Part shown: in pieces, positions 21,266 through 33,701 of the stretch | Numbering within the stretch: position 1 is the first letter of the stretch | How the letters are laid out: the number at the start of each line of letters is the position of its first letter | Origin: Fomitopsis serialis | Lineage: Eukaryota > Basidiomycota > Agaricomycetes > Polyporales > Fomitopsidaceae | Length of the DNA stretch: 64,000 bases | Direction: 5' to 3' | Assembly (NCBI RefSeq): GCF_022376445.1 | Contig: NW_025955044.1 | Coordinates: 1-64,000 of the forward strand | Notes under the pieces: model-generated | The model's database searches: none | What the model was told of the DNA's origin: nothing | The model's input: the letters and a program-made list of their open reading frames with translations, nothing else | Translations under genes and position numbers: made by a program

Positions 21266-21972
21266 GTGCACTACGACGGGACGGTCAGATATTCCCTTTT
21301 CAACCTCGTCCAGTTCATGTACGGTGAAGACGACATGGGCGGTGCATTCATTGAGTGCCAAAACATCGAGACTTTCGCTCTGAATGACCGCAAATTCACC
21401 TGCAACCACCACGCTGATATCACGGAATTTTTCTGTCTGCTGACTTGGACGGCAGTTCTCTGGAGCCGCAAGCGAAGCTCGACGAAGAGTACGAGCGGCT
21501 CGTCCAGGATCGCCGTCGGTTAGATGCATTTATTCTGTTCGCAGAATCCCAGTGTCCCTCATTAGCATTGTACGGAACACGGCACAAAACTTACATATCG
21601 ACTGATGCAAACCAAGTGACCTCGACGTTCGGAGCTCGACGCTCGATCTACTTTCATCATTGAGCCCGCGCGCAAGCTGGCGGAGCGTCTCATTGTCGTT
21701 CGTGGCGACAGTCGTAGGAGGCCTAGGCCAACGCAACATTCCTGTTTCTTCGTGCTACTGCGCGGAGAGTCCTGGAGCGTTTCCACCTGAACCAGGAAAT
21801 ATTCGAGTGGGTTCTTGGCGAAGTCGAGACGAAATTCAATCAATCCGCGGCGCACCCAGGTGAGATGTGCGGTACGCTCCGGCGCAGTCTATCGGTGAAC
21901 TGGCAACGCAGATGATGCTGAACACGTTCCACTACACCAATGTATCCAACAAGAACACCATACTCGCTGGAC
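21266..21972 (+). pseudogene. RPB1: RPB1 (RNA polymerase II largest subunit) remnant
   Basis: Internal fragment of the largest RNA polymerase II subunit, roughly the region after the bridge helix. VHYDGTVR, FMYGEDDMGGAFIECQNIET, FALNDRKF, then DGSSLEPQAKLDEEYERLVQ with DRRRL, AESQCP, AERLIVVRGDS-type sequence, [26 protein letters not shown] and [20 protein letters not shown] followed by SNKNTILAG appear in family order but in changing frames. The clamp, the active-site NADFDGD motif and the C-terminal heptads are absent. The fragment ends abruptly at about 21,972. It lies on the opposite strand to MRE11/CLF1 and to the kinase fragment that follows. Confidence 0.88.
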
Positions 21973-22299
21973 GGAGGCACAGGTACGGCTGCTTGCGGTT
22001 TCCGGGTTGAAGACCTCGATCTGGGCCGCCGAAGCAGGTTAAGACCGCTCCATTACCGCACCCGCTGCATCGGGCAGCCGACTTCGCACCAGCTGTTCGA
22101 GCCGCACCACCGGAAGTCGACCTTGGTGAGCCGCGGACAGAGCCCATGCGGGCCATGCAGCAGGCGGAGCGTCCCGTCCGAGACTGAGCACTTCATCGTC
22201 CACTCTCTGTCGCTTCGTCACCCTTCAGCTTCCATCGTGGGCGACGCTATCAACAGCCTTTGGTGGACGCACTTCCGAGTCGCCATTTATGTGTCTATC

Positions 22300-22690
22300 A
22301 ATCATCGCACGACGTCTAGCCCACTCCGCCAACGACGGCCGACGCCACGGGCCATATCCTTGCAGCTCAAGCGCAAACTCTCACAGCGCCTCGCGCCCTT
22401 CTGTCAACACCCGTCTCCGTGAGCGGCCCTGCGAACATCTCCAACACCCGGCCACACGCCCACCTGTCCGCGCGGACGGCATTGTACGCGCAGCCATCAC
22501 CGACCTCCGGCGCCATCCCGCAGAAGCCCTCCACCGCGTCGTCCTCGCCCGCAACGTACACCGCGACGTCGAAGCCGATGATCTGCAGGCGGTAGTCCGC
22601 AGTGTACACCAGGTTCGACGGCTTCACGTTGTGGTGAGCGACGCCGCGCACGTGGAGGAACGAGAGGAGGTACGTCCATTTAGTCATCGG
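22300..22690 (-). pseudogene. Protein kinase remnant with lost catalytic residues
   Basis: Fragment of a eukaryotic protein kinase catalytic domain of an Agaricomycete-type family. The minus strand reads LLSFLHVRGVAHHNVKPSNL (catalytic loop), YRLQIIGFDVAVYVAGEDDA (activation segment), GFCGMAPEVGDG and RADRWACGRVLEMFAGPLTE, then after a stop WPVASAVVGG-type and RRPSLAEWA-like sequence in another frame. The HRD motif is HHN and the DFD/DFG motif is GFD, so catalytic and metal-binding aspartates are both gone. The N-lobe is missing. The two HRD changes are each CpG-to-CpA if the ancestral codons were CGC and GAC. Confidence 0.75.
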
Positions 22691-22699
22691 CCGGGAGCG

Positions 22700-23436
22700 C
22701 GGTAGCGCCCAGCAGCGTCTTGACAATGATTGACGGCCTACTCGAACCCCAATATTCCCTTGCGAATGCACTTTTTCCCTTTCATGGCCGGCCCAACTCT
22801 TCCATTGATTCACGCCAAGTCACTATTTACCCAGCGCGGTCTCGCCCGTTCGTATTGCCCGGCCTCTTCACCTGGATCTCCTCCCTCTCCTTCCAACAGA
22901 TGCACTCCCGATCCCCGCGCCTACCCAACTCGATGGCCAGGTGTTTCCCGACCTTATGACCGCCGCAGGCACGGCCCATTCACGACCCGTTGCCTACAAA
23001 GAGCAGCGGGACCGGCACACGAAGACGCGCATGGGCGCGCTCTGGGAGGAGGGCGAGAGTGGGTACTCGGAGAGCCACGGACTGGGGCACAAGCAGCGCG
23101 GATGGCAGTAGGGGGCCCTCGGGACATCCTCCCGAGTCCTTTCCCGCGCCTCCCCTTTGGCTCGCAGCCCAAGAGACGTCTTGTTAGCTCTTTTATAGTG
23201 CTGAACGACTTGGTCGTCGCAATCGCGGGTCGAGTCTGTATGTGAGCGCGCTGGAGCTCTTTGGTGAGCGTGCACGGTCGATCACATGTCGTTGAGGTGC
23301 CAGTGCTGATCGATCACCCCTGCTCACCGCACCCATCGCCGGGTGATCCGCAGATGCTCGCTTCAGAATGATTCTCTCGACGCCCGGGGCGCAGGTACAC
23401 CGTACGACTCTCTCGGACCCCTAAGCTTACCTTCCG
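22700..23436. other. No gene seen
   Basis: Open frames exist on both strands (the longest is plus 22,730-23,245) but none shows family motifs, and the frames overlap each other as expected for GC-rich noncoding DNA. Confidence 0.4.
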
Positions 23437-24156
23437 CCGGACGGCTGGCAGACCACCTCTAGCCTGCCAACGACGACCCGGCGCCTGCGCACTATCACCG
23501 AATGCGGCACCCGCTCGCGTTCTACCTGGACGGTCAACAGACGACAACCATCCAGACAACCTACGTCGAACTGGACGATGTACGGCTCGCTGAGCGCGCG
23601 GATGCCGAGCACGTGCATTGCGAGGCGCACGTAGCCGCACAACGCGGTAGCAAGTACGCTGGACCCACGGGCTCCCGCCGGATCGCTAGCAGAGCACGTC
23701 CAGCGAGAAAATGACGGCTCGGCTTCCAGCAACCGCACGGACCTACACCTGCATCCGAAACCGCCGTCTCAAGACCCGCCGGGAGAGCGAGCGGACGAGG
23801 CCCCCTCGCCCTGCCGGCCGTCTACTGCCAGCACCCTCGGACGTCGCCGCCAGAGCGGAGAGTATCCGCACGACTGTGCACCGATCTGCAACAGACAGGT
23901 GTACTAACCGCTTCGTGCGTCCGTCTGAGAACGGCTGCCTTTACCAACCGGAGCTGGAGTCTCGACCGTGCCCCCACCCTAATTCGGGTCTGCCGCAGGA
24001 CACGCATCGAGGCGAGTGGGCTGTGTCCCCGTATACCTCCCAGGGGATCGTTCAACATCCCTGGAACGGTCCGTCCAAGCTCGACGGACGAATCGCGGGA
24101 GCAGGTACGCTGGACGGCCGGACTGCTCGCAGAGCACGTCCAGCCAGCAAACGACG
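23437..24156. repeat. Three degenerate copies of a ~45-bp motif
   Basis: The core GCCGGA-CG-T-GCAGAGCACGTCCAGC-AG-AAA-GACG occurs near 23,675-23,716 and 24,116-24,156, with a more decayed copy near 23,437-23,477 (GCCGGACGGCTGGCAGACCA). The two best copies share CAGAGCACGTCCAGC exactly and are preceded by GTACGCTGGAC. The surrounding sequence is GC-rich with no recognised gene. Confidence 0.4.
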
Positions 24157-24159
24157 CGT

Positions 24160-25876
24160 CCGTCCACGTTCGAGCTTGGGCCGGTTGTTTGCTCGTCCTC
24201 GACCCGCCGTCTGACGCGGACGTGCAAGACGAACGAAACGAGCGCGCTCGCTCGACGTAGACGCAATCCGGTCACGTCCCAGGTACGCATGGCAGGAAGC
24301 GGGCCGTGTGTCCGCTCGGTTGTCGTGACACGCGCCGGGAAGTCGAGTCGAGTCGACGTCCGTATTCCATGTGCAGGCTTCAGAGAGCCGGACATCGAAC
24401 TCTGTATTCTATACACACCTGCGTGACGGCCATGTCGCGAGAGGGTTCTGCTGCCCTGCGTGCGACTACGAAGCATCCCCGGCGGCGCAGGCGAGTCGTC
24501 CCGTGGATCCATTCGAATGGCGCAATGCGGACGCGGGACTGCTGGGTGGCCTGCGGTAGCGGGTAGTCGGAGAGGACACGGCGGATCGTGTTCCTGTGGG
24601 CGGAGTCAAACGAGACAGGCGGGGCGGAGGCAGACGCGGTACTCACTCTGGAGGGCGCTCCGGACATGGACATTGCGCTGACATCCACAAATAGGCGGGG
24701 GATCGTCTCCCATATCGGGAGTTCAGACGATCTCTTGACGTCATCGCGCGACGGAATCGGGACTGAAAGGAGCGTGTTTGACGGCGGCGGGCTGGGTGTG
24801 CACTTTGGGTGGGAGCTCGAGGATAGGGTGTAGCGAAGTTCGCGTTTGGGCGAGTCCGAGGGTAGGTAGCGACACAGTGCGACGAAGGAGCGTGCGTCAG
24901 GAATTCACTGAACGAACTGCTTGGTGAGTCGTGATTTTGGTCGACGTCCGCTCGTGTTCGCTGACTCGTAGATCAGCCCGTCGCCGCATTCAATATGGGT
25001 CGATCCTGGACAGCGGCCCGACCGGCCTTTTACATTATCGCATCGCATGCCGCAGTGCAGCACGACTCGACGGTACTGATACACAATATACGGCTCCTAT
25101 TTCCTGCTGAGCACTAGTATTAAAAGTTTCATCGGTCAGACTCCCTATCTTACCCAGTAGTGTCAGTTTCGGCCCAGCGCGCGAAGTTGGAACGAGCCTC
25201 CAGCCGAGCGACTCGGCAGCGAGCGGTTTCGCCTGCCGCCAATTTTCTTTGCGACCGTCATCATCTCGCATCTGTCCCCGTCCTCGTTGGAGGGCTCGAT
25301 GCTCGCCGCTCGCCTCTCTTTTCACCCGTTTGCAGACTGCCCGTTCCCTGTACTGCTGTAGATCCTGTATTTACCATTTCCGAATCAATGCTATACATGT
25401 ATTCACTGTGTCTATGCAGAACCCGTGGCAGATAGCCAGCAGTGTGTGCTTAGGCAACGTTTCATCGGACTCATCTAGTACCTAGGTATGGCTTATAGAT
25501 CGCTTGGGCACGCTTCATTAAGCAGACCAGCTTATACTAAGCAACGGCCCGGGGACCTTCATAAAAGGGGGACCTTTTACTAAGTTTAGATAGATAGATA
25601 TACATACACAGAGGCGCATTAGAAAACATTGATTTGGACCCCACACGTTCCTGTTTTGCGTAACTTACTAGGCCACTAGTGAACCGGAACCACACTTGTT
25701 GTCACTAGTTGTGACGAGTGTGACACAACGCGTCGAGCGCAGCGCGTCGCGTCGCGCCGTCTTGCGTCAGTTAAGACTGTGTGCTGTTGCGTTCTGTCGT
25801 GTCGCCTTTTTGTCTGACCGTGTCGCGTCTCGTCTCTAGTACACAGCACTGCCGGGCTTTCATCCGTCACTCAATC
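24160..25876. other. No confirmed gene; upstream region of the 25.9-kb gene
   Basis: No family was recognised. A minus-strand frame around 24,380-24,835 (with PSRVSTASASAPPVSFDSAH) looks loosely protein-like but unassigned. About 25,550-25,620 has ATAAAAGGGGGACC and a short TAGA tandem (TTTAGATAGATAGATATA), and 25,660-25,760 has CACTAGT-type inverted repeats and a CGCGTCG run. These may be promoter or repeat sequence of the gene at 25,877. Confidence 0.3.
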
Positions 25877-28355
25877 ATGCCAGAGTACCGTGAACTCATC
25901 GCCTCGTTTACGACCATCTCTCGCTGGCTGGAAGCTATGCAGACGGCGGGTACCGAGCTCAACCTACAACAAATCTGGGCAGATCCTACCAAGAAAGAGC
26001 GGAAGAAGTTTGCTGCCCACAGTCCAGCAGCCTCTGGACAGGTCATTCCCCTGGACCCAAAGTGCAAGTACAAGCGTGGGTCTCAGCATGCGCAACAACG
26101 CATCTTCCCTCCTCCTCCATTCTCTGGGCGAGGTACACTCCTTCCGCTTCAAGATCTTGTCCTCCAGTCTGTGGAACGTACGCCAAGATCGTTGATTCTG
26201 GATTTCGGTCGCCTGCATTTCCAGGTGAGTACTCGCAGTAGTAACGACTCACTGGCAGAAGTTTGCCGACCTTGCCATTGCCATGTGGTATGTCATACTG
26301 AGGTTCTGATATCAACAGATACACCTGCAGACGCATACCATGGCACAAATATACAGCAGGCAGCAATGGGATGTTGAGATTTGCAAAGTTGATGAATTTG
26401 TGAGTACCTTCCTCATCGTACAGCCTCATTGATTGATACTCAACTCGTTGCTTTCATACAGAACCGCGGCTTCAAGATAGGTGTAGCTTTCGATTTCGGG
26501 CCATATGTGCTGGCTTTCCCCACACTTGACAAGATTTTCACGGTGAGCTGCTTTGTTCAATTGCTACTTCCGTTTGCAATTGGGTTTCTGAAGCGCTCTG
26601 CTCTAGCCTCATTGGGCGCCGTCAAGGGATGAGCTCCCCATCCGCCATGCAGATGTATATTCCGACTTTGCTAAATTTCTTGAAGGATTAGTTGAGTGGA
26701 TGAGGAACCGCTGGGAAAGTGACAGTGTGAACATGGGTGGACTTGCAATCAATGTAGTCCGAGAGGCGGACATCGTGTTTGGCGGGCTAGGTGTGTACTC
26801 CGTTGTTGAGGTATTCTTTATGGCTGGTAAGAGCACTGTCATTAGAATTGAGTATGCGATAACTGATCTCGTCTCAGGGCTGTCTGTCTTTCTCACTGAA
26901 TATGAAGTCTTCCGGTGTCCGTCGCGTGTTGCACGCCTCTGCGAAGCATTTTGGACGTTTGCTCGTCGTGGTCATGAGGACTTAAAGTACGAGATTGTCG
27001 TTCTGGCATCTGAATCGGACAATCTACTAACAGTGATTTCATAGGAAATTGCTCCAGCCATGCTGGCATGGGTTCATCCTCGCTGCGGACCAAAATCAGC
27101 GTCTTCGCTACCTCTCTTGGTTGCACGTGTATGGGAAACAACGAACCAACCTGTCTGCGAGGTCAAAAGAGTTATACAATGAATACTTAGTGCGTGTTTA
27201 TTTCCTCTATTGTTGCCTACCAGATATTTGAACTCATTGGCTCCGAAGTTGGTACTGGACAGGTACAGCAGCATGAACGAGGACGTCACCCGCAGTGCGG
27301 AATGTTGTCTCTGGGATATCTTTGAGCCTTCCTTCATTCGACCAGCGATTCAAGACAAGGAGATCCAACTTGGCCATCTCATTTTTGGTGAGGAATGGCA
27401 GTTCCTGGCATGGTCGCCTGCCGAGCCCAAGGATCCCCTGACTGATGCGCTAGCTGGACTCGGTGAGTGTCAAAGTGTGGTCTAATGCCAACCACCACTC
27501 ACTTCAGTCTGCCGCGGTGGCGGTCAGGTCTGACTCAATCACAACCAACTAATCTGAAGCCATCTTTCTACTTGGACTCCCTGTTTGTTGATGGCGCGGA
27601 GTCGAGGGCATCCAGCGTGTATACACGGCTATATCGGGCGGAAGGCCAGAAAGTCCTATGGTCAATCTATCCAGAGTTCCCATCAAATCTCATCGGACCG
27701 GGCAAAGAACTCTTGTGAGTTCATAACCAGTCGGGTACTGTCAATGACTGACCAGCGATTCATATCATAGAGCCAGCAGTAATAGACCAAGTGCAGAGGT
27801 ACTGTACTCTGTGGTCCCTGTGGACGAGATGGAAAAGGAGACTTTCCAATACACCGTCATGAAGACCATGACAGCCGCCCGAGGACCTCTTGAATATTGT
27901 GGCATGGCACGCCTAATTAAGAGGCAAGGTGCGGGGCAGAAGGAACCAATGTGAGTGGAACAGTTTTCTTGTTCTTCATGTGAGCCCATTCTTTTCTCTC
28001 TGGCAGCGTCTCTGTGTGTCGACTCAGTGAGGCCATTCCACACTCTTTGCGCATGCGCGAAATTGGTGGCATTGAACGTATCGGGCGGGACAGGAAGGGC
28101 GCCGGCAAGCGAAAGCGAGAGCATGAGGATAGCCTCGCGCGTGGTGGATGGCCTTCCAAGATCGTCCGCTTTGATCAGCCTGAGGCAGACATGCAGGACG
28201 TCAAGGAGAACACTGAGGTTGAGGAGCGTCCAAAAAAACGAAGGCGCAGCGCTGACCTCAAATTAGCCACTGAAGGGAGTATCTATTATGAGGTCCGTAG
28301 TACTCGTAGCCGTACGATCTCTGTTGCGCCGAGTGCAGATGCAAGGCTTGTGTAG
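25877..28355 (+). CDS. Orphan multi-exon gene, 624 residues
   Basis: Ten exons with consistent phase: 25,877-26,224, 26,319-26,399, 26,462-26,542, 26,607-26,790, 26,878-26,986, 27,045-27,161, 27,224-27,462, 27,528-27,714, 27,771-27,950 and 28,007-28,355. Nine introns of 45-94 nt all have GT-AG ends. The ATG at 25,877 is the first in frame. The protein starts MPEYRELIASFTTISRWLEA, has a middle region with FKIGVAFDFGPYVLAFPTLD and VEWMRNRWES, and ends in a basic, nuclear-signal-like tail (RKGAGKRKRE, RPKKRRRS). No known enzyme or TE domain was recognised. Undamaged phase over ten exons, set among pseudogenes, suggests selection. A lineage-specific nuclear or mobile-element accessory protein is possible; this is inference. 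Confidence 0.7.
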
Positions 28356-30902
28356 TACTCAGGCAGTTAATAAATATCTGCCCTTCCGAGATTGGCAGCG
28401 ACAAATCAGCACATGAGTACATGGATAACCGACGAGGCTTGAGTTTCTTCCGCATGTATTGAGCCGACTACACGTGAGCAACATGCATAACAGCAGGTGA
28501 GACTGTGGTGCACTGCGCGCAGGCACATTCTAAGGGCTTATAGCGCTCGTGCGGTGCAGAACCGGCGTCTGCGCCAGGCAGACGCCCGTCCTGCCAGTAT
28601 ATTGACCTAGTATATTTACTTGCACCGTGTGCCGGCTGCAAATTTGCATGGACACTGATGGTATGTACACCGTTCGACCTAAGTACTTATCTGTGCTTAG
28701 AATTTGACCCCCCAGTTGCAGGGCCCAATGCGCTGCGAGCCACATGCAGGTTGGGTAGGGTGATTCCCAAATGCGGCAAGACCTGCGTACCGCGCGATCA
28801 CTGAAGCTGAAGTTCCCCGACTTGAGCATTATTGGACGCAACCGCGGGCTCCGATTTGGGCTCTCGAACACGTCCACATCCGTGGTCTGGCACGTCGCAT
28901 CCGCCGTCCGCCTCCATCTCCCTCGGGCCAGCATAACCACTTGACGCTGAAGGCCCGCGACATGTCGAGCAGGCTGCGAAGTAGCGCGACTCCTCCACGC
29001 ATGTCGGAAGAAGAACGAATGCCCGCGACGCATTAGGTGCGTCAGGCAGATAACTTGAACGAGCATAAGTTGTCTACTTACTCATGTACCAGCCCTGTTG
29101 CAGGTCCGCACAGAGCACCGGAGGACAGTGCCTCCGCCGGATCGCTCAACGTTGACCATCTCCGGCCTCCCTCTCCCACTCTCGCTTGCGCTCCTGACCC
29201 AGGAGGCGCTCCTTTTGAATCTAGCGACTTCCACTCGACGCCCTGGGGCTCTGGTGACAAGTAACACAGCCACATGAACCAAGACTCGCGCAACGCAACG
29301 CGCGCGCGAGTCCAGCCTCGAGCTCGAGCGACCACACCATCCAGAACACGACGAGCGCAGAGCGAGAAGAATGCGAGGAGGATAGGAAGGATGGAGGGAA
29401 GGGCGCAGGGCGAGCAGCAAAGCGAGCAGGAAGCTTGCTTGGAAATCGAAGGTACACCCTCATAGGACGTGCCCACCCAGATGCTGCCGCCTCACTCCGC
29501 CACCGAACATCGCGCAGTGAGTACGCCGAGTAGTGCTCTCCTGACAAACACCCGCAAGCCGCATACGGGCGCCTCATCCTCCTTCCTACGCCTGTCTTCG
29601 TCGCCGGGAGGCCCTCGCCGTCGCCTCACCACTGGGTCCGACTCACCGCAGCTATCCCCCGCGGCCGCGCCCCGCAGGCCGGTGCAACACACAGATCCTG
29701 CAAACAATTTGTCGTGTTCCAGTGCAGGCATGCCGCGTACGTAGCTCTGTAGCCGCGTTTTCGCATGGATTCTGACCCGCCGCGACTGCGCTCGCAGTGC
29801 AACAAAACGAGCCGGCCGAACGCCCGCACCCTCAGGCTCTTCTTCCACTCCCCGACCACCGCGCGCCCTCTCCTCTCGTCGGCTGCATGCTCCTCCACTA
29901 TCACCGTCAATCAGACCTCGCCATCCGCGATGGAAGCCGATGCTGAAGCTTTTCGCGCCGCCTCAAGATCACCGCTACCTCCTCTCCCCGTCCTTCATCC
30001 GACACCAGGCAGGCCCATCCGCCGGCAGTCCAAGCAAACTCTACAACCCCAATGCCGCCAGCCCCGACGAGTCATTATCGCCGCCGAGCCAGAAACCACG
30101 CCGGACGCTCCGCCGAGCTCGTATGCTCCGCGGGGCCGTGCCACATGGGCCGCGCCAGGCTGCTCCCCAGTCCAGAGAGGCACTCGATCCACTTAGACAA
30201 CTCTCCTCGCAAGGACGACCCAGTTCGTGATTTGTTGTTCTATGTCCTCACCCGACCACAAGCATCACCCAACGCCGCCGCCACATGGAGACCGCCCCAC
30301 GCCGACACCCAAGTGTTCTGGAGAAGTCTCCGCTTCATCTACCTCCTCCGCTTCCTACGCGGACTTCGCCCTCTCATCGAACTTCACTCTCTCATCAGCA
30401 ACCACCGACTCCTCTGCCCCCTCGGGTCTGCTTGAGCACCCCAATGCCGGGCGATCGGAGGATAGCTCGCCGAGTACACATACGTTCTCGACGCAGCTCA
30501 AGAAACTCTACTGGGCATTATTGCCTCGAGCAGAAGAATCTCGGTGAGCAGCACGAGGAAGACGAGGGTGATCAGAAGGATGACGAGCTGAGGATGGCAC
30601 TCGAGTGACGGGGCGTCGGGTTGGCGCCGGGTTCTACTTCATAAGCTTAAATTCTCCCAGAGTGCTAGTGAACCACACTGCTCGCTGGCGATGCACCCAT
30701 CATCGAGCTGCACTCCGAACTGCTCATCAGTGGCAAATCCTTTCCTATTACCAACATGCTGCCGCTCACAACATTCAAACCGGCTCGACAGCCAACATCT
30801 CGTGCTCGCAGGATTGCCCGCGATCGCCAGTTCGTCGTCGCAGTGCGCGCGTGTCTTCCCCGCGTCCCCCATCGAGAGTGAGCCCTGGCTGGCGTCGCCC
30901 TG
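28356..30902. other. No confirmed gene; decayed Ser/Pro-rich frames
   Basis: 28,356-29,460 shows nothing recognisable. From about 29,470 to 30,600 plus-strand frames in shifting phase are Ser/Pro-rich (SPSKLYNPNAASPDESLSPP, SSTSSASYADFALSSNFTLS) and end with FSTQLKKLYWALLPRAEE and an acidic EQHEEDEGDQKDDE. The order of a low-complexity Ser-rich head and a QLKKLYWALL helix recalls fungal Est1/SMG7-like proteins, but this is a weak memory match. It is probably another decayed gene fragment. Confidence 0.3.
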
Positions 30903-31088
30903 CAGCTTGGTGGCGACGGCACCGCGCTCTTCACGTCGTGGCTCTTCCAGCGCATCGCCCCGCCCGTGCTCCCGTTCGCGCTCGGCTCGCTCGGCTTCCT
31001 CACTAACTTCGACTTTATGGGCTGCGCCGCCGCCACGGGCGCCGCGCTCGACAACGGCATCCGCGTCAACCTCCGCGCGCGCCGTCGG
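30903..31088 (+). pseudogene. NAD kinase fragment
   Basis: Short piece of an ATP-NAD kinase (NAD+ to NADP+). LGGDGTALFTSWLFQRIAPP contains the family's GGDGT nucleotide-binding motif, followed by VLPFALGSLGFLTNFDF and DNGIRVNLR, which match the conserved core in spacing. The N-terminal part and the second conserved NE/D region are not found, and sequence after NLR loses similarity. The downstream 276-aa spliced ORF is in a compatible frame with the end of this fragment but looks unrelated. Confidence 0.75.
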
Positions 31089-31152
31089 CCGCGCGGTGGA
31101 GCCCGAGGACATCCATGGATTCTTGGGTACGACCGAGATCCTCCGGGACGTC

Positions 31153-32144
31153 ATGACGTCCACAGAATGCATCGCGCGACGACTCCAGTGGCTGCTGGAA
31201 TGCGATGAATGGACGCCGCCAGGGACGGTCCAAGGGTTCCGAGTTCGTTTGCTAAGGTACATGCATTGGACACAAGTCCAGCTCCTAGATCAGGCCAGCA
31301 TAGACCTGGAAAGCTGGTCAGTCATCTTCGACGCTCAGAATGTACAAGACATGCTGACACTTGGAAAGGGACAGATGGCTCCAATGCACTCCAGATGAGC
31401 CCCAGAGCGAAGGCGATCGACGCGGCGACTCTCCGCAGACGACTGACTCAGAGTCTACATCGGAAGCTGGGGACGAGCAGGATCCACCGGAGCAGCGAAC
31501 GGGCAGTCTGATACGACCTATGATGCAGTTCATGTAAGCGGTGAACCTTGCACTCTACTCGTTCAATCGTCGCTGATCATCTCTAGCCGTGACGTCTGGC
31601 GAAGATTCAGAGGGATTGCAGCGCAGGAGCCCATGTTGAGATACGAGCCGTGGACGCTAGCTCGAGCGTGGCGCCCGATCCCGGCGCAACAGACACCGCA
31701 CCGCCAGCCGTCAGCGGGCCCGCCGGCGACCGCTATGACGCTCGACGAATCGCCCCCGAAGGAGCAGGACGCGGCCCGAATCGAGCAGTCACAGCCACTG
31801 GATGCCGCCGAACCGCGTGCAGACGACTCAGATGCCGCGCGCGCAGTAGCAGAGGCAAGCGCGGATGCGGACGCGGGCTCTCGCGAGGAGGTCAGAAGCG
31901 TAATCGAGGACGCTGATGAACATCAAGATTCAAGGCGGCGACGCTCATCCGAGTCAGGAGGGATCAACCCCACCGGGCGACACATCTACACAATCGTCCG
32001 AGTCGCATTCCGAGTCGGCCAGCCAGGACGCGAACAACGGCTGATGAGGAAGAGGGAGGATGATAGCATCGACATGTACGTCGTGCGTTGCTGGATAGAC
32101 CATTGTCGCCGAATGCTGACGTTCATCGCAGGGCCGATTCTTGA
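31153..32144 (+). CDS. Orphan four-exon gene, 276 residues
   Basis: Exons 31,153-31,316, 31,369-31,533, 31,587-32,075 and 32,132-32,144; introns of 52-56 nt with GT-AG ends, and phase kept at all three junctions. The first intron joins DLESW to DRWLQCTPDEP, the second QF to IRDVWRRFRGIA, and the last adds a four-codon exon ending in TGA. The ATG at 31,153 is the first in frame after the NAD kinase fragment, but an upstream exon cannot be excluded. The C-terminal half is acidic and charged (DADAGSREEVRSVIEDADEH, RRRRSSESGG) and probably disordered. No domain was recognised. Consistent splice phase is the main reason to believe it. Confidence 0.5.
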
Positions 32145-32146
32145 TG

Positions 32147-33701
32147 AGCTGTGACTGATGCTAGACGAATCTCTCGGTGTACGGTCAATTTATTGGATTG
32201 CTGTGAGCTGATACTCGTGTAGTCTTGTGCTCGTTCGCGATGTTCTTGTAAGCTACGGTCTCGGAAATCTTGATATGTACACACTGACTGGGTGTGCTCT
32301 ACGATACACATGTGTTTGCTCACCGGATTGCCTGGAACTCCCGCGAGCAATGTGTTGCTAGCCATTTTCTGTATTGTCTCGTGTACCATTCGTTCGGTAC
32401 GGACGCGGATCGCCTCCTGTACGTCTGCTTGGAATTGTTGTTGGACTATCGCATACCAATATAACGCACCAAGTTCCGTCGAGCAGTTTGCGACGAGCGA
32501 GAACGGGTATAAGTGGAAGATTATGTTGTGAATCCCGTGCATACTCCGCGACGATCGTTTGAATCTGTGACGGCGCGTCCACTGGCACTAGACAATATCC
32601 ACAGTCTTCTATGCTACCCTTCAGACAGCAGTGCTCGTACTTTGCGCCGGGGTGATGAACCTGCTTCCGCCACTGCTGTACTGTCATCTGCGTAGACAGG
32701 TAAGCTGTCAGTCAGTACTGTACGGACTCGATTGCATATAATCACACCGTACGCCCCTCAGCCATCACCGCCTCCTGCTCCTACAAGCCTCCCACGCGGA
32801 ACTCGGAACCCTCTCGTCTTCTCTGGGGCTCATGCCTGGACGCCTGGCGGAAGGGCGCCGCCGACGGCTTCGACGCGGTACCACTTGACGCGACTACCGA
32901 GCAGCCGGTTCAGTCGAGGAGGCGGATGATGGGCGGCGCCCGCGGATGAGTTGGCATTGAAGGATAGAGATGCGAATGTACACAACCAAAGGGAGTTGTA
33001 AGCAGGAATGCGCGAACTGTGGACGAACGAGACAGGACGTACCGCCAGCAGGAGGCCTCACGGGCGGTGGGAGCTCAGGCGAACTCACCCGACTCCTCGA
33101 CTCAGACCACCCCAATCAGGGACTCCGCCGGTGTATATGCGCACGGAGACGGGGCGGCTTGGGGCCCAAGGCAGACTGCGCTGTCCAGGACGGCTCCGAG
33201 GCGTTGGTGACTGTGAACTCAGCCTAGCATCGCGCCCGTCATGCACCCGTATTCTTCTCGTCCCATTCCTTCGTGCAACCGGAAGACGTGTGTGCAGCTA
33301 GCTCAGGTTGGGATTGGCGGGGCAGCTTCACGCTCAGCAAGTACGAGGACCGTGCCTTCACGCGCGATGCACGTGGCTACCGTCCTTCTCCGACATTTCG
33401 CCGGCTGGAGTAGTAGCGTGGCACGACGAGCACTTCTGCCCGTACCGTCGTCCGTCTCGGCCCTGCACGTCCTCTCCTACCACCCAGTTGTTGCGGTACC
33501 CAAGCTGGGTAGGCTCCGCATCAATGTGACGTGCGCAGTCCTTCAGTCCAAGTCCTTCCTTCGTCTGACCAGATTTCAGAAGTCTCGCCTTAATGGCCCG
33601 CGCCGCGCTTTGGCGTACGTTCACCAGCCATCCTCCAGCCACTTCATTCCCGTACTGCAACTGACATTGGTTGGCCGTGACCTAGGATATCTCTCTCGGG
33701 C
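32147..33701. other. No confirmed gene
   Basis: Minus-strand frames of 139 and 109 codons (32,123-32,542 and 32,358-32,687) show plausible composition (YAIVQQQFQADVQEAIRVRT; VPVDAPSQIQTIVAEYARDS) but could not be joined by a credible intron, and no family fits. They may be exons of an unmodelled minus-strand gene. 32,700-33,700 shows nothing recognised. Confidence 0.3.
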
